Below are positions 35,076 to 44,252 of a DNA stretch of 64,000 nt, piece after piece. The DNA comes from an uncultured Clostridia bacterium (GTDB taxonomy: Bacteria > Bacillota > Clostridia > Oscillospirales > Ruminococcaceae): the NCBI GenBank assembly GCA_948473085.1, contig CAOKWH010000011.1, positions 1 to 64,000 of the forward strand, read 5' to 3'. Under the pieces are notes generated by a model. That model had not been told where the DNA came from and ran no database searches. It saw only the letters and a list, made by a program, of their open reading frames with translations. Within the stretch, counting starts at the first letter, position 1, and each line of letters starts with the position of its first letter. The translations under genes and the position numbers were made by a program.

Positions 35076-36126
35076 AAATAAGGAACTTCCCCTGCCCATT
35101 ATTCAGGGTGGAATGGGGGTAGGTATCTCCCTGTCCGGCCTGGCCGGGGCAGTGGCCGCCTGCGGTGGTATGGGGGTTATCTCTGCCGCCCATCCCGGCT
35201 ACCTGGATCCGGACTTTGATACGGACATGCTCGCTGTAAACCTGCGCTGCCTGCAAGAGGAGATAGAAAAGGCGAAGAAAACAGCCGCCGGGCGTGGCCT
35301 GGTGGGGGTAAATATTATGGTGGCGGCCCAAAAGTACGAACAGTTTGTATGGGCAGCCGTTCAGGCAGGGGCAGATGCCATTATTTCCGGGGCTGGTCTG
35401 CCCACCGAGCTCCCCGCTATTGCCGGGGATGCGGACATATTGCTGGCCCCCATTGTTTCCAGCGGCCGGGCAGCCAAGCTGCTCTGCCGCAAGTGGGAGC
35501 GGGCCGGGCGCCTGCCCGACTTTGTGGTAATTGAGGGCAGCCGGGCCGGGGGGCACTTGGGGTTTTCCCCGGAGGAGCTGGAAAGCAAAACAGCCCCGGA
35601 ATTGTGGAAGATTTTAGCAGAGGTACTGGATGAGCTGCGACCCTTTGAAGAAAAATGTGGCTGCCCCATTCCGGTGTTTGTGGCCGGCGGCATTTTTACC
35701 GGGGCAGAGATTGCCCAGGCACAGCAGCGCGGGGCGGCTGGGGTGCAGATGGCCACCCGGTTTATTGCCACCGAGGAATGCGATGCGGATATTCGTTATA
35801 AACAGGCTATGGTAAATGCCCGGGAGGAGGATGTCGTCCTGATTAAAAGCCCGGTGGGTATGCCTGGCCGGGCGCTGAACTCCCCGCTGATCCAGCGCAT
35901 TGCCATCCAGGGGCGCATCCCGCCCCAGCACTGCCTGAATTGCCTGCGCCCCTGCAACCCGGCCGAGACCAGCTACTGCATCACCGATGCCCTGATTGCT
36001 GCGGCAAAGGGGGATTGGGAAAATGGCCTGTTCTTCTGCGGAGATAATGTAGGCCGGGTGGATAAGATTGTCCCGGTACGGGAACTGATAGAGGAACTGG
36101 TGCACGACTGGAGGGCCAACCAATGA
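35065..36126 (+). CDS. NPD-type flavin oxidoreductase (nitronate monooxygenase family)
   Basis: The 353-residue protein is a paralogous NPD-fold flavoprotein: PLPIIQGGMGVGISLSGLAGAVAACGGMGVI at the start, IEGSRAGGHLGFS with a conserved His, and FVAGGIFTGAEIA. Unlike FabK it ends with a cysteine cluster, HCLNCLRPCNP, that could bind metal. Proteins of this kind are often found in clostridial fab operons and are annotated as nitronate monooxygenases; a real role in fatty acid synthesis is inferred from position. It overlaps fabK by 11 bp and fabD by 4 bp. Confidence 0.85.
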   Translation: MQIKNKELPLPIIQGGMGVGISLSGLAGAVAACGGMGVISAAHPGYLDPDFDTDMLAVNLRCLQEEIEKAKKTAAGRGLVGVNIMVAAQKYEQFVWAAVQAGADAIISGAGLPTELPAIAGDADILLAPIVSSGRAAKLLCRKWERAGRLPDFVVIEGSRAGGHLGFSPEELESKTAPELWKILAEVLDELRPFEEKCGCPIPVFVAGGIFTGAEIAQAQQRGAAGVQMATRFIATEECDADIRYKQAMVNAREEDVVLIKSPVGMPGRALNSPLIQRIAIQGRIPPQHCLNCLRPCNPAETSYCITDALIAAAKGDWENGLFFCGDNVGRVDKIVPVRELIEELVHDWRANQ

Positions 36127-37058
36127 AATATGCCTTTGTATATGCCGGGCAGGGCAGCCAGTTTGCCGGCATGGGCAGGGACCTTTATGAGCAATATCCT
36201 GTCGCACGGCAGGTGTTTGATGAGTTTCCGGCGGAATTTGATTTAAAACAGGTCTGTTTTGAGGGGCCGGATTCTCTGTTGGGCCAAACTGCATATACCC
36301 AGCCCTGTATGCTGGCTGTAGAAATGGCCATTACCGACATTTTGGCCCAGGAGGGCATTCGCCCCGAGATGGCCGCCGGGCTGAGCCTGGGGGAATATGG
36401 TGCTTTGTACTGCGCTGGAGTTTTGGATAGGCAGACAGCCGCCGGGCTTATCACCTTTCGGGGGCAGGAGATGCAAAAGGCCGCCCAGGGGATGCAAAGC
36501 GGCATGACCGCCATCCTGGGGCTGGGCCGGGAACTGGTACAGCAGGCCTGTGCCGTTGCCCAAGGCCCGGTGTATCCGGCTAACTACAACTGCCCCGGGC
36601 AGATTGTCATTGGCGGGGAGCGCCAGGCGGTGGAGGCTGCTGCCCAGGCTGCGCTAAAACTGGGGGCAAAGCGGGTCATTTCCTTACAGGTGAGCGGGCC
36701 GTTCCACACACCGTTTATGGCGTCGGCCGGTGAGGCTCTGGCTCGACGCTTTGAGCATACTGCCTTTGGCGAGATGCAGCTGCCGGTGGTGTTCAACTGC
36801 CTGGGCAGGGAAAGAACCGCAGAGGAGCCGATTCCCGACCTGCTGGTGCGCCAGGTACAAAGTCCGGTATACTTCTGGGACAGTATTGACTATATGCGTT
36901 CCAAGGGGATTGATACCATTGTAGAAATTGGCCCGGGGAAGGTGCTGTCGGGCTTTATTAAGAAGATTGACCGCTCGATACAGATATACAGTGCCCAGGA
37001 CATCGCTTCGGTGGAAGCGGTGATTGTCGGGCTGAAAAAGGAGGCTTTCCATGTTTGA
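36123..37058 (+). CDS. fabD: Malonyl-CoA:ACP transacylase
   Basis: The 311-residue protein has YAGQGSQFAGMGRDL, the nucleophile motif AGLSLGEYGAL, and SGPFHTPFM with the catalytic His. It transfers malonyl from CoA to ACP. It overlaps the preceding gene by ATGA and overlaps fabG by 8 bp. Confidence 0.96.
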   Translation: MKYAFVYAGQGSQFAGMGRDLYEQYPVARQVFDEFPAEFDLKQVCFEGPDSLLGQTAYTQPCMLAVEMAITDILAQEGIRPEMAAGLSLGEYGALYCAGVLDRQTAAGLITFRGQEMQKAAQGMQSGMTAILGLGRELVQQACAVAQGPVYPANYNCPGQIVIGGERQAVEAAAQAALKLGAKRVISLQVSGPFHTPFMASAGEALARRFEHTAFGEMQLPVVFNCLGRERTAEEPIPDLLVRQVQSPVYFWDSIDYMRSKGIDTIVEIGPGKVLSGFIKKIDRSIQIYSAQDIASVEAVIVGLKKEAFHV

Positions 37059-37797
37059 CCTTACAGGAAAAACTGCCGTTGTAACCGGCGGCAGCCGGGG
37101 CATTGGCCGGGCTATCTGCCAGAAGCTGGCGGCCCAGGGGGCAAATATTGTCCTGAACTTTGCCGGGAATGAGGCCGCTGCCCAGGAAACAGAGCAGCTT
37201 TGCCAGGCACTGGGGGCCAAGACCCTTTCGATAAAGGGGGATGTGGCCGACCCGGCAGCCTGCACCAAACTGATAGAGCAGGCCATCGAGCAGTTTGGCG
37301 CCATTGATATACTGGTGTGTAATGCGGGCATTACTCGTGATAACCTGCTCATGCGTATGACCGACGCCGAGTTTGACAGTGTCATTGCCACCAACCTCAG
37401 GGGCACCTTTAACTGTATGCGGGCGGCAGTGCGCCCGATGATGCGCAAACGCCGGGGGCGCATTATTTCCATCAGCAGCGTGGTGGGGGTAATGGGCAAT
37501 GCCGGACAGATTAACTATGCCGCCAGCAAAGCGGGGGTTATTGGCATGACCAAATCCCTGGCCCGGGAGGTAGCCAGCCGGGGTATTACTGTCAATGCAG
37601 TGGCGCCGGGTTTTATCCAAACCGATATGACCGAGGTGCTGCCGGAAACGGTTCGGGAGAGTATTCTCCAAAACATCCCGCTGGGCAGTTTGGGCAGTGC
37701 AGAGGATGTGGCAAACGCCGTATTGTTCTTGGCAGCGGATGAATCGGCCTATATCACCGGGCAGGTTTTGGGTGTAGATGGCGGCATGGGCATGTAG
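37051..37797 (+). CDS. fabG: 3-oxoacyl-ACP reductase
   Basis: The 248-residue short-chain dehydrogenase has the NADPH motif TGGSRGIGRAI, VCNAGITRDNLLMRM, the catalytic Ser in ISISSVVG and YAASKAGV with Tyr and Lys, and a C-terminal TGQVLGVDGGMGM. It reduces 3-oxoacyl-ACP. Confidence 0.97.
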   Translation: MFDLTGKTAVVTGGSRGIGRAICQKLAAQGANIVLNFAGNEAAAQETEQLCQALGAKTLSIKGDVADPAACTKLIEQAIEQFGAIDILVCNAGITRDNLLMRMTDAEFDSVIATNLRGTFNCMRAAVRPMMRKRRGRIISISSVVGVMGNAGQINYAASKAGVIGMTKSLAREVASRGITVNAVAPGFIQTDMTEVLPETVRESILQNIPLGSLGSAEDVANAVLFLAADESAYITGQVLGVDGGMGM

Positions 37798-37815
37798 CAG
37801 GAGGAGCATGGAGAG

Positions 37816-39057
37816 ATGAAAAGAAGAGTTGTGATAACCGGCATGGGTGCTGTAAGCCCCATTGGCAATACCGTGGAGGAGCTTTGGGCCTCGGTTCGGG
37901 CTGGGCACTGCGGCATTGGTCCAATCACCCACTTTGATACCAGCAGCCACAAGGTAAAGCTGGCAGGGGAGGTGAAAGGCCTGGACTTTGGCCGTTATCT
38001 GGACAAGCGGGATCAGCGCCGGATGGATTTGTTTACCCAATATGCTATGATTGCCGCCATCCAGGCATGGGAGCATAGCGGTCTGGAGCCGGAGAAAATT
38101 GACCCTACTCGCTTTGGCGTGGTTATCTCCTCCGGTATTGGCGGCATTAACACCATCGAAACCGAATATGAACGGGGCCGGGAGAAGGGTTTTGACCGGG
38201 TATCCCCCTTTTTTGTTCCCATGGACATCTCCAACCTGGCGGCGGGCAATGTAGCCATCCGTCTGGGCGCCAAGGGGATGTGTACCTGTGTAGTAACGGC
38301 CTGTGCTGGGGGTAGCAATGCCATAGGTGATGCCTTCCGGATGGTGCGGGATGGTTATCTGGAACTGGTTGCTGCCGGCGGAACCGAGGCCGCAGTGGCC
38401 AAGTTAGCCATTGGCGGTTTTACCTCGATGAAAGCACTGAGCGAAAGTACTGACCCTGCCCGGGCCTCCATCCCCTTTGACGCCGAGCGGAATGGCTTTG
38501 TCATGGGGGAGGGTGCCGGTGTGCTGCTGCTGGAGGAATATGAGCATGCCATTGCCCGCGGCGCGCACATCTACTGCGAAGTGGTGGGCTATGGGTCCAC
38601 CTGTGATGCGTACCACATCACCTCCCCTGCACCGGGGGGCGAAGGCGGTGCCCGAGCGATGATCGAGGCGCTGCGGGATGCAGGCATTGCCCCGGAACAG
38701 ATTGACTATATCAACGCTCATGGCACCTCTACCGAGCTGAATGACAAGTACGAAACCGCCGCTGTAAAAGCGGCCTTTGGCGAGCATGCCTATAAGTTGG
38801 CCATGAGTTCCACCAAGAGCATGACCGGCCACCTGCTGGGGGCTGCCGGGGCTGTGGAGGCGGTTATTCTGGCCAAGGCACTGGAGGATGGGTTTATTCC
38901 CGCCACTATTGGCTACCAAACCCCCGACCCGGAATGTGATTTGGATGTTGTGCCGGGAGTCGGGCGGCCGGCTGCGCTGCAGTATGGCATGTCCAATTCC
39001 CTGGGGTTTGGCGGGCACAATGCCAGCCTGGTGTTTAAAAAGTTTGAGGAGGCGTAA
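37816..39057 (+). CDS. fabF: Beta-ketoacyl-ACP synthase II
   Basis: The 413-residue protein has [15 protein letters not shown], the Cys nucleophile in [15 protein letters not shown], and catalytic histidines in [12 protein letters not shown] and [14 protein letters not shown]. It elongates acyl-ACP with malonyl-ACP. The nucleophile context is TACAGG rather than the common TACATG, a mild variant. Confidence 0.97.
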   Translation: MKRRVVITGMGAVSPIGNTVEELWASVRAGHCGIGPITHFDTSSHKVKLAGEVKGLDFGRYLDKRDQRRMDLFTQYAMIAAIQAWEHSGLEPEKIDPTRFGVVISSGIGGINTIETEYERGREKGFDRVSPFFVPMDISNLAAGNVAIRLGAKGMCTCVVTACAGGSNAIGDAFRMVRDGYLELVAAGGTEAAVAKLAIGGFTSMKALSESTDPARASIPFDAERNGFVMGEGAGVLLLEEYEHAIARGAHIYCEVVGYGSTCDAYHITSPAPGGEGGARAMIEALRDAGIAPEQIDYINAHGTSTELNDKYETAAVKAAFGEHAYKLAMSSTKSMTGHLLGAAGAVEAVILAKALEDGFIPATIGYQTPDPECDLDVVPGVGRPAALQYGMSNSLGFGGHNASLVFKKFEEA

Positions 39058-39059
39058 GT

Positions 39060-39488
39060 ATGGAGCTGAATTCCAACCAGATACAGGAAATTATTCCCCA
39101 CCGCTACCCGTTTTTACTGGTGGATCGCATTACCGATTTTGAACCGGGCAAGTGGGCCAAGGGTATAAAATGTGTATCCGCCAACGAGATGCAGTTTTGC
39201 GGGCATTTTCCCGGACAGCATGTGATGCCGGGGGTGCTGATTATTGAAGCACTGGCCCAGGTGGGGGCAGTGGCCATCCTTTCGCTGGAGGGGAACCGGG
39301 GCAAAATTGCTTACTTTGGAGGCATTAAAAACGCCAAGTTTAAATATCAGGTGAGGCCCGGGGATGTGCTGACGCTGGAAACCACCATGACCCGTACCCT
39401 GGGCCGGGTGGGCATTGGGACAGCCGTAGCCCGGGTGGGGGAGAAGATTGCCGCCACAGCCGAACTCACCTTTGCCATTGGGGAATAG
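39060..39488 (+). CDS. fabZ: 3-hydroxyacyl-ACP dehydratase
   Basis: The 142-residue hot-dog-fold protein has [13 protein letters not shown] with the catalytic His and [17 protein letters not shown] with the catalytic Glu. It dehydrates 3-hydroxyacyl-ACP. It starts 2 bp after fabF and ends the operon at a terminator. Confidence 0.96.
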   Translation: MELNSNQIQEIIPHRYPFLLVDRITDFEPGKWAKGIKCVSANEMQFCGHFPGQHVMPGVLIIEALAQVGAVAILSLEGNRGKIAYFGGIKNAKFKYQVRPGDVLTLETTMTRTLGRVGIGTAVARVGEKIAATAELTFAIGE

Positions 39489-39501
39489 TTTTAGAGATGA
39501 T

Positions 39502-39537
39502 AAAAGCCGGTGCAGTTATACTGCATCGGCTTTTTGA
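39502..39537 (+). terminator. Terminator of the fab operon
   Basis: AAAAGCCGGTGCAG pairs with CTGCATCGGCTTTTT over a 5-nt loop. Confidence 0.85.
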
Positions 39538-39701
39538 TATGAGGGGAGTGTTTTGGAACAGCATTCCCGCAGAAAATAGGGGAAACCCGCTTTTGTTTTT
39601 ATCCAGATTATATCCGGTAAAAATTTTTGATTACTGCTGGGATATAAAAGTATTCTCATTCGCACGATCCCAGGAACAGGAAAGGTACCCGGTGCTATTC
39701 T

Positions 39702-41012
39702 CTATACCTCTGCTTTGGGGGAGAACAGGTAGCCCAGCAGCACGCCAAACAGCGCAGGCACAGCCCAGATGAGTTCCCGCAGGGTGGCAGGCAATGTTTC
39801 CAGCCAGACTGTCAGGAAAGGGATCTCGCCCAGGTAGCGGCCGGTGGCAAAGGTGCAAAGGATACTGGTAATGCCGGTTAGCGCAATGGTAAGGGGATAG
39901 ATATATCTTTTTTGCTCCGCCCTGTCCCAGAAGCTCAGGAGGATCAGCACAATGGCAACGGGGTAGATAATATTTAGCACCGGCACCGATACAGCCAGTA
40001 TCATATCCAGGCCGGCATTGGATACAATCATGCTGATAAGGGCAAAGAAGACTGCCCATTTTTTGTAGGAGATGCCGGGCAAAATAATGGCAAAGTATTT
40101 GCTGCAGCTGGAAATCAGGCCGATACAGGTGTTAAGGCAGGCCAGCACAAAAATAATACCCAGCAGCACCACACCTATATCGCCAAACAGGTAGAAGGTA
40201 ATGGCTTTGAATACCTCGGTGCCGTTGTTCATAGCGCCAAACGATCCGCCCGATATGGCCCCTACATGGGCAATGGCGCCATATACCAGCAGAAAGATTC
40301 CCCCGGCAACCCAACCGGCCCGGATGGTCTCTTTCACCACCGACTGCTGCTGGGTAACGCCGCGGTTGTTAATGTTCAGCGCAATGACAATGCCAAAGTT
40401 CAGGGCGGCAATGGTATCCATTGTCAGGTAGCCATCCAAAAAGCCTTGGATAAACGGGGCCTGTGCATAGACCCCCTGGGGCGGGCCATAGCTGCTGGAG
40501 GGCAGGAACAGGGAACCCAGGAAGATGAGGCCAATCAGCGCCAAAAGACAGGGGGAAGTAATGCGCCCCAACAGCTGGGTCAGCTTTTCCGGGGAAAAAC
40601 TGACATAGCAGGCCACGGCAAAAAACAGGATGGAATAGGCCAGCTGGGCATAGCCAAGTGTATTGCTGCCGGGCCAAAAGGGGGTAACAGCCATTTCAAA
40701 CGAGGTACTGGCCGTACGGGGAATGGCAAGGCAGGGCCCGATGGATAGATAAATGAGCAGGGTGAACACCTTGGAAAACCATGGATGTACCCGGCTAGCC
40801 AGGGTATCCAGCCCGCCCGACCGGGCCACAGCAATAACGCCTAAGATGGGAAAGCCGATGGCTGTAATACCAAAGCCCACCATGGCAACGAGGGTATTGG
40901 TTCCGGCCATCGCCCCCAGGTAGGGCGGGAAAATCAGGTTGCCTGCGCCAAAGAACATGGAAAACAGTGTGAGACCAATGAGCATCCGGTCCCGGGTAGA
41001 TAGTTCTGTCAT
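39702..41012 (-). CDS. brnQ: Branched-chain amino acid transporter, BrnQ type
   Basis: The 436-residue polytopic protein (about 12 membrane segments) starts with the LIVCS-family pattern LFSMFFGAGNLIFPPYLGAMAG and continues with GFGITAIGFPILGVIAVA. BrnQ proteins import Leu, Ile and Val with sodium. I chose the ATG at 41012, after TGGAGGA. It is divergent from the ferredoxin gene at 41186. Confidence 0.93.
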   Translation of the reverse strand: MTELSTRDRMLIGLTLFSMFFGAGNLIFPPYLGAMAGTNTLVAMVGFGITAIGFPILGVIAVARSGGLDTLASRVHPWFSKVFTLLIYLSIGPCLAIPRTASTSFEMAVTPFWPGSNTLGYAQLAYSILFFAVACYVSFSPEKLTQLLGRITSPCLLALIGLIFLGSLFLPSSSYGPPQGVYAQAPFIQGFLDGYLTMDTIAALNFGIVIALNINNRGVTQQQSVVKETIRAGWVAGGIFLLVYGAIAHVGAISGGSFGAMNNGTEVFKAITFYLFGDIGVVLLGIIFVLACLNTCIGLISSCSKYFAIILPGISYKKWAVFFALISMIVSNAGLDMILAVSVPVLNIIYPVAIVLILLSFWDRAEQKRYIYPLTIALTGITSILCTFATGRYLGEIPFLTVWLETLPATLRELIWAVPALFGVLLGYLFSPKAEV

Positions 41013-41057
41013 ACTTCCTCCATTCAGTATAGAGCTGATGTAATTTAGATAGGATTT

Positions 41058-41087
41058 ATCATAGCACATTTACAAATTGCTTGGCAA
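41058..41087 (-). promoter_or_regulatory. brnQ promoter
   Basis: On the - strand TTGCCA (41082-41087), an 18-bp spacer and TATGAT (41058-41063). Confidence 0.5.
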
Positions 41088-41120
41088 GTTTTATTCTGCA
41101 TTCCTCTTGCCCCTAAAGTG

Positions 41121-41149
41121 TTGTATTGGAAGATTTTTCGTGATAAAAT
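41121..41149 (+). promoter_or_regulatory. Promoter of the ferredoxin-MBL-PflX operon
   Basis: TTGTAT (41121-41126), a 17-bp spacer and TAAAAT (41144-41149). Confidence 0.6.
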
Positions 41150-41185
41150 CGGGGGAGAGAGCTGTTTTTAGAGGGGTTTCGGCAG

Positions 41186-42013
41186 ATGGTAACAAAAAAA
41201 TATGGTGTGCCCATCCTGTTTTTTATCGGTTTTGAACTGGTTGCAGTTGGTCTTTGGCTTACACAGAAAAATATATTCTATCTGTTTAATTTCAGCTATA
41301 TTGGCACCGCAATTTCCCTGGGGCTTTTGCTCTACCAGAGGAATTATAGACACGCGCGCAGAATTGTCCAGCTGTTGGTGGGGCTGTATATGCTCCTTTA
41401 TCTGGGCGTTCTCTGCGGCGAAAATATGCAGATTGAGGGCTTTTGGTACTATCTGTTCACCGGTGTGTTTGAAGCGGCCACCATCCACTATGCCGTTGCA
41501 AAGATAGCCGGCCCGCTCCTGTTTGGCCGGGGCTGGTGCGGCTATGCCTGCTGGACGGCAATGATACTGGACTTTTTGCCCTACAAGGTGCCGGCCGGGC
41601 CGAGAAAAAATATCGGCTTTATCCGGTATATCACCTTTTTTGCCTCGTTATTCTTTGTTGTGGCGCTTTTTCTGTTCCAGGTGCAGGAAAAGGAGTACAT
41701 ATTGTTTTACAGCTTTTTGGCTGGCAATCTCCTTTACTATATGGTGGGCATTGCGCTGGCCTTTGCTTATAAAGACAACCGGGCTTTTTGCAAATATATC
41801 TGCCCCATTACACTGTTTTTAAAGCCGATGAGCTATTTTTCCCTGCTGCGCATCCACTATGATAAAGAAAAGTGCATCTCCTGTGGAAAGTGCAGGCAGG
41901 TTTGCCCGATGGATGTGGATATGATGGACAATTCCCGGGGGCGAAAAAACGGAACCGAGTGCATCCTTTGCATGGACTGTGTAAAGGCCTGCCCCAAGCA
42001 AGCCCTAAAATAG
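41186..42013 (+). CDS. NapH/MauN-like membrane 4Fe-4S protein
   Basis: The 275-residue protein has about five membrane segments, two membrane-adjacent cysteine motifs (GRGWCGYACWTA and FCKYICPI), and two C-terminal ferredoxin clusters (CISCGKCRQVCPMDV and CILCMDCVKACP). This is the layout of NapH/YccM-like electron-transfer proteins. It should pass electrons at the membrane; the partner is unknown. It is the first gene of an operon with an MBL hydrolase and a PflX-like protein. Confidence 0.88.
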   Translation: MVTKKYGVPILFFIGFELVAVGLWLTQKNIFYLFNFSYIGTAISLGLLLYQRNYRHARRIVQLLVGLYMLLYLGVLCGENMQIEGFWYYLFTGVFEAATIHYAVAKIAGPLLFGRGWCGYACWTAMILDFLPYKVPAGPRKNIGFIRYITFFASLFFVVALFLFQVQEKEYILFYSFLAGNLLYYMVGIALAFAYKDNRAFCKYICPITLFLKPMSYFSLLRIHYDKEKCISCGKCRQVCPMDVDMMDNSRGRKNGTECILCMDCVKACPKQALK

Positions 42014-42055
42014 ACTGGACAAATGGGGGATACCCCCAAAAGGGAGAGGATTTGT

Positions 42056-42781
42056 ATGCAACTTTATCAGCTCACACCCCATGTATACTATACGCCCAAC
42101 TGCCGGGAAAACGACCGGCCAGTGCTGGGATATATCCGAGGGGAGCGTTTTTCGGTCATGGTGGATGCCGGAAATTCTGCCGCCCATGTGCAGGAGTATC
42201 AGGAGGCGGTTGCCTCTGCCGGGCTGCCTGCCCCGGCGTGGTGTGCCATCACCCATTGGCACTGGGACCACACCTTTGGCATGCACCAGCTAAAACAGCC
42301 CATTATTGCCCATGAAAATACAAACCGGGAACTGCGGCGGATGCTTCCCTGGCAGTGGGATGAGGCCAGTATGCTTCAGCGGCTGCAAACCGGTGAAGAA
42401 ATTGAATTTGCCCACCGCTGCATATTGGCTGAATACCCAGATTCCACAGCCATCCGGATACGCCTGGCGGATGTTACGGTGGAGCAGGGCCTTACCTTGA
42501 ACTGCGGCGGCATTACCTGCCGGTGCCTGCATCTGCCCTCGGCCCACAGCGATGACTCCCTTGTCCTTCTGGTTCCGGAGGAGAAGGTTCTCTTTATCGG
42601 GGATATTTATGGGGATGACTACTATAACGGCCGTTATCGGGATGTGGCAAAGACCCAGGCGCTTTACACAGCATTGGAGCAGCTGGATTTTACTTTGGCC
42701 GTGCCTGGTCACAGTGGGCCGATGCTCAAGGCGGAGCTGCTCAGCTTTTTACAAAGCTGCTTGACGAATAGTGGCTGCTGA
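42056..42781 (+). CDS. Metallo-beta-lactamase-fold hydrolase
   Basis: The 241-residue protein has the MBL signature THWHWDHTFGMHQL, followed by HLPSAHSDDS, FIGDIYGDDYY and a final VPGHSG, giving the five metal ligands. No extra domain such as a flavodiiron is attached. I chose the ATG at 42056, 6 bp after AGGGAGAGG. Substrate unknown. Confidence 0.88.
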   Translation: MQLYQLTPHVYYTPNCRENDRPVLGYIRGERFSVMVDAGNSAAHVQEYQEAVASAGLPAPAWCAITHWHWDHTFGMHQLKQPIIAHENTNRELRRMLPWQWDEASMLQRLQTGEEIEFAHRCILAEYPDSTAIRIRLADVTVEQGLTLNCGGITCRCLHLPSAHSDDSLVLLVPEEKVLFIGDIYGDDYYNGRYRDVAKTQALYTALEQLDFTLAVPGHSGPMLKAELLSFLQSCLTNSGC

Positions 42782-42803
42782 GTGCTGGGAAAGGGGCTGG
42801 CAA

Positions 42804-43709
42804 ATGGAAGGCTGTTATCTCTGCCCCCGAAATTGCGGGGTGCGCCGGGCTGAAGGACAGGCGGGGTACTGCGGTGTAGCGGGTGCTGGCATTCTGGGTG
42901 CCCGGGCGGCTCTGCACCTGTGGGAGGAACCCTGTATCTCAGGTGAGAGTGGTTCGGGAACCGTATTTTTTAGCGGGTGCCCGCTGCGCTGTGTCTACTG
43001 CCAGAATTATCAAATTGCCCGGGCCGATGTGGGCCGAGCAATTACAGTGGAGCGCCTGGCCGAAATTTTTCTGGAACTGGCAGAGCAGGGGGCAGCCAAT
43101 ATCAATCTGGTTACCCCCACCCACTACACCCCGGAGATTATCCAGGCGGTGCGTTTGGCTCGGGCACAGGGCCTACAGCTGCCCATTGTCTACAACTGCG
43201 GCGGTTACGAAAAGGTGGAAACCCTACGGCAGCTGCAAGGCATAGTGGATGTCTATCTCACCGATTTTAAGTACAGCCAGGCGGAGCCGGCCGCCCGTTA
43301 TTCGGGTGCCCCGGATTATCCACAGGTGGCTGCCGCTGCCCTGGAGGAGATGGTGCGCCAAACCGGTGCTCCGGTTTTTGACCAGAATGGCCTGCTGTGC
43401 CGGGGGGTTATTGTCCGGCATCTGTTACTGCCTGGATGGCTGGAAAATGCCAAAGGGGTGGTGCGCCAGGTTTTTGAACGCTATGGCAACCAGGTTTATC
43501 TCAGCTTGATGAGCCAGTATACCCCGCTGCCCCAGATAAAACCCTGGCCGGAGCTGGACCGCACTGTGCCGCAGGAGGAATACGAGGAGCTGCTGGACTA
43601 TGCCATCGGCCTGGGGGTGGAGAATGCCTTTATCCAGGAGGGGGAGGCCGCCAGCGAGAGCTTTATCCCGGCTTTTGACTATCAGGGCTGGCAGAACAGG
43701 GGAGAATAG
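42804..43709 (+). CDS. PflX-like radical SAM protein
   Basis: The 301-residue protein starts MEGCYLCPRNCGVRRAEG, a four-cysteine head, and has the radical SAM motif SGCPLRCVYCQNY (CX3CX2C). The rest matches the PflX group, relatives of pyruvate formate-lyase activating enzymes whose targets are mostly unknown. I chose the ATG at 42804, 8 bp after AAGGGG; a GTG at 42771 overlaps the previous gene. Last gene of the operon. Confidence 0.9.
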   Translation: MEGCYLCPRNCGVRRAEGQAGYCGVAGAGILGARAALHLWEEPCISGESGSGTVFFSGCPLRCVYCQNYQIARADVGRAITVERLAEIFLELAEQGAANINLVTPTHYTPEIIQAVRLARAQGLQLPIVYNCGGYEKVETLRQLQGIVDVYLTDFKYSQAEPAARYSGAPDYPQVAAAALEEMVRQTGAPVFDQNGLLCRGVIVRHLLLPGWLENAKGVVRQVFERYGNQVYLSLMSQYTPLPQIKPWPELDRTVPQEEYEELLDYAIGLGVENAFIQEGEAASESFIPAFDYQGWQNRGE

Positions 43710-43720
43710 GTTCTCACTTA

Positions 43721-44122
43721 CTATATAAAAGGAGCGCAGCCTGTGGATTTTTCCGCAGGCTGTTCTATTAGCCACTCCAAAGTTTCATCGTTTGGAAATG
43801 GGCGCTTCCACCGGATGTTGTTTTGCTGCGCCTGTAAAAGCAGAACTTTATTTTTTTGAAGCAGGCCTTTATCCAATCGGGCAATATATCTGGCAGCGCC
43901 TATCTGGCAGTCGGAGCCGTCATAGTCCTCATTTAGCAGGAAGTGAAAGAGCAGCTGGGCCAGCGCCTCATCCTCCCGGTGTCGTGCCATAAATGTATCT
44001 ATCTGTATTGTAAAGCGTCTGTTACAGCTCTGTATCAAATATTCTTTTAGCAGATCTTTCTGCCAGAACCCGTTTTGAACCGGGCAGTGTTTTTTCAGTC
44101 CTTCCCAGTTTTGAAAGTACAT
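43721..44122 (-). CDS. Hypothetical protein
   Basis: A 133-residue soluble protein begins MYFQNWEGLKKHCPVQNG and has a good GGAAGGAAA site before the ATG. It is mostly helical by composition, with no motif I recognise. It is convergent with the PflX-like gene, and the shared terminator hairpin lies inside its last codons. Unknown function. Confidence 0.65.
   Translation of the reverse strand: MYFQNWEGLKKHCPVQNGFWQKDLLKEYLIQSCNRRFTIQIDTFMARHREDEALAQLLFHFLLNEDYDGSDCQIGAARYIARLDKGLLQKNKVLLLQAQQNNIRWKRPFPNDETLEWLIEQPAEKSTGCAPFI
43737..43767. terminator. Bidirectional terminator after the PflX-like gene
   Basis: AGCCTGTGGA pairs with TCCGCAGGCT over TTTT, followed by a T-rich run on both strands. 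It lies within the end of the 43721-44122 coding sequence. Confidence 0.65.
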
Positions 44123-44252
44123 TTTGTTTCCTTCCTCTCTCCTGTTTTTATTCTATCATCCCCAGTTAATTCAGCGCAAGTTATATTTTTATATCCCAAA
44201 CCGGCAGTTTGTGCTATACTCAAAGCAGGATGAAAATGGGAGGGAGCAGTAT

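Noticed and set aside
36958..38076. Long frame antisense to fabG/fabF
   Set aside because: Opposite strand of two conserved genes; no independent support.
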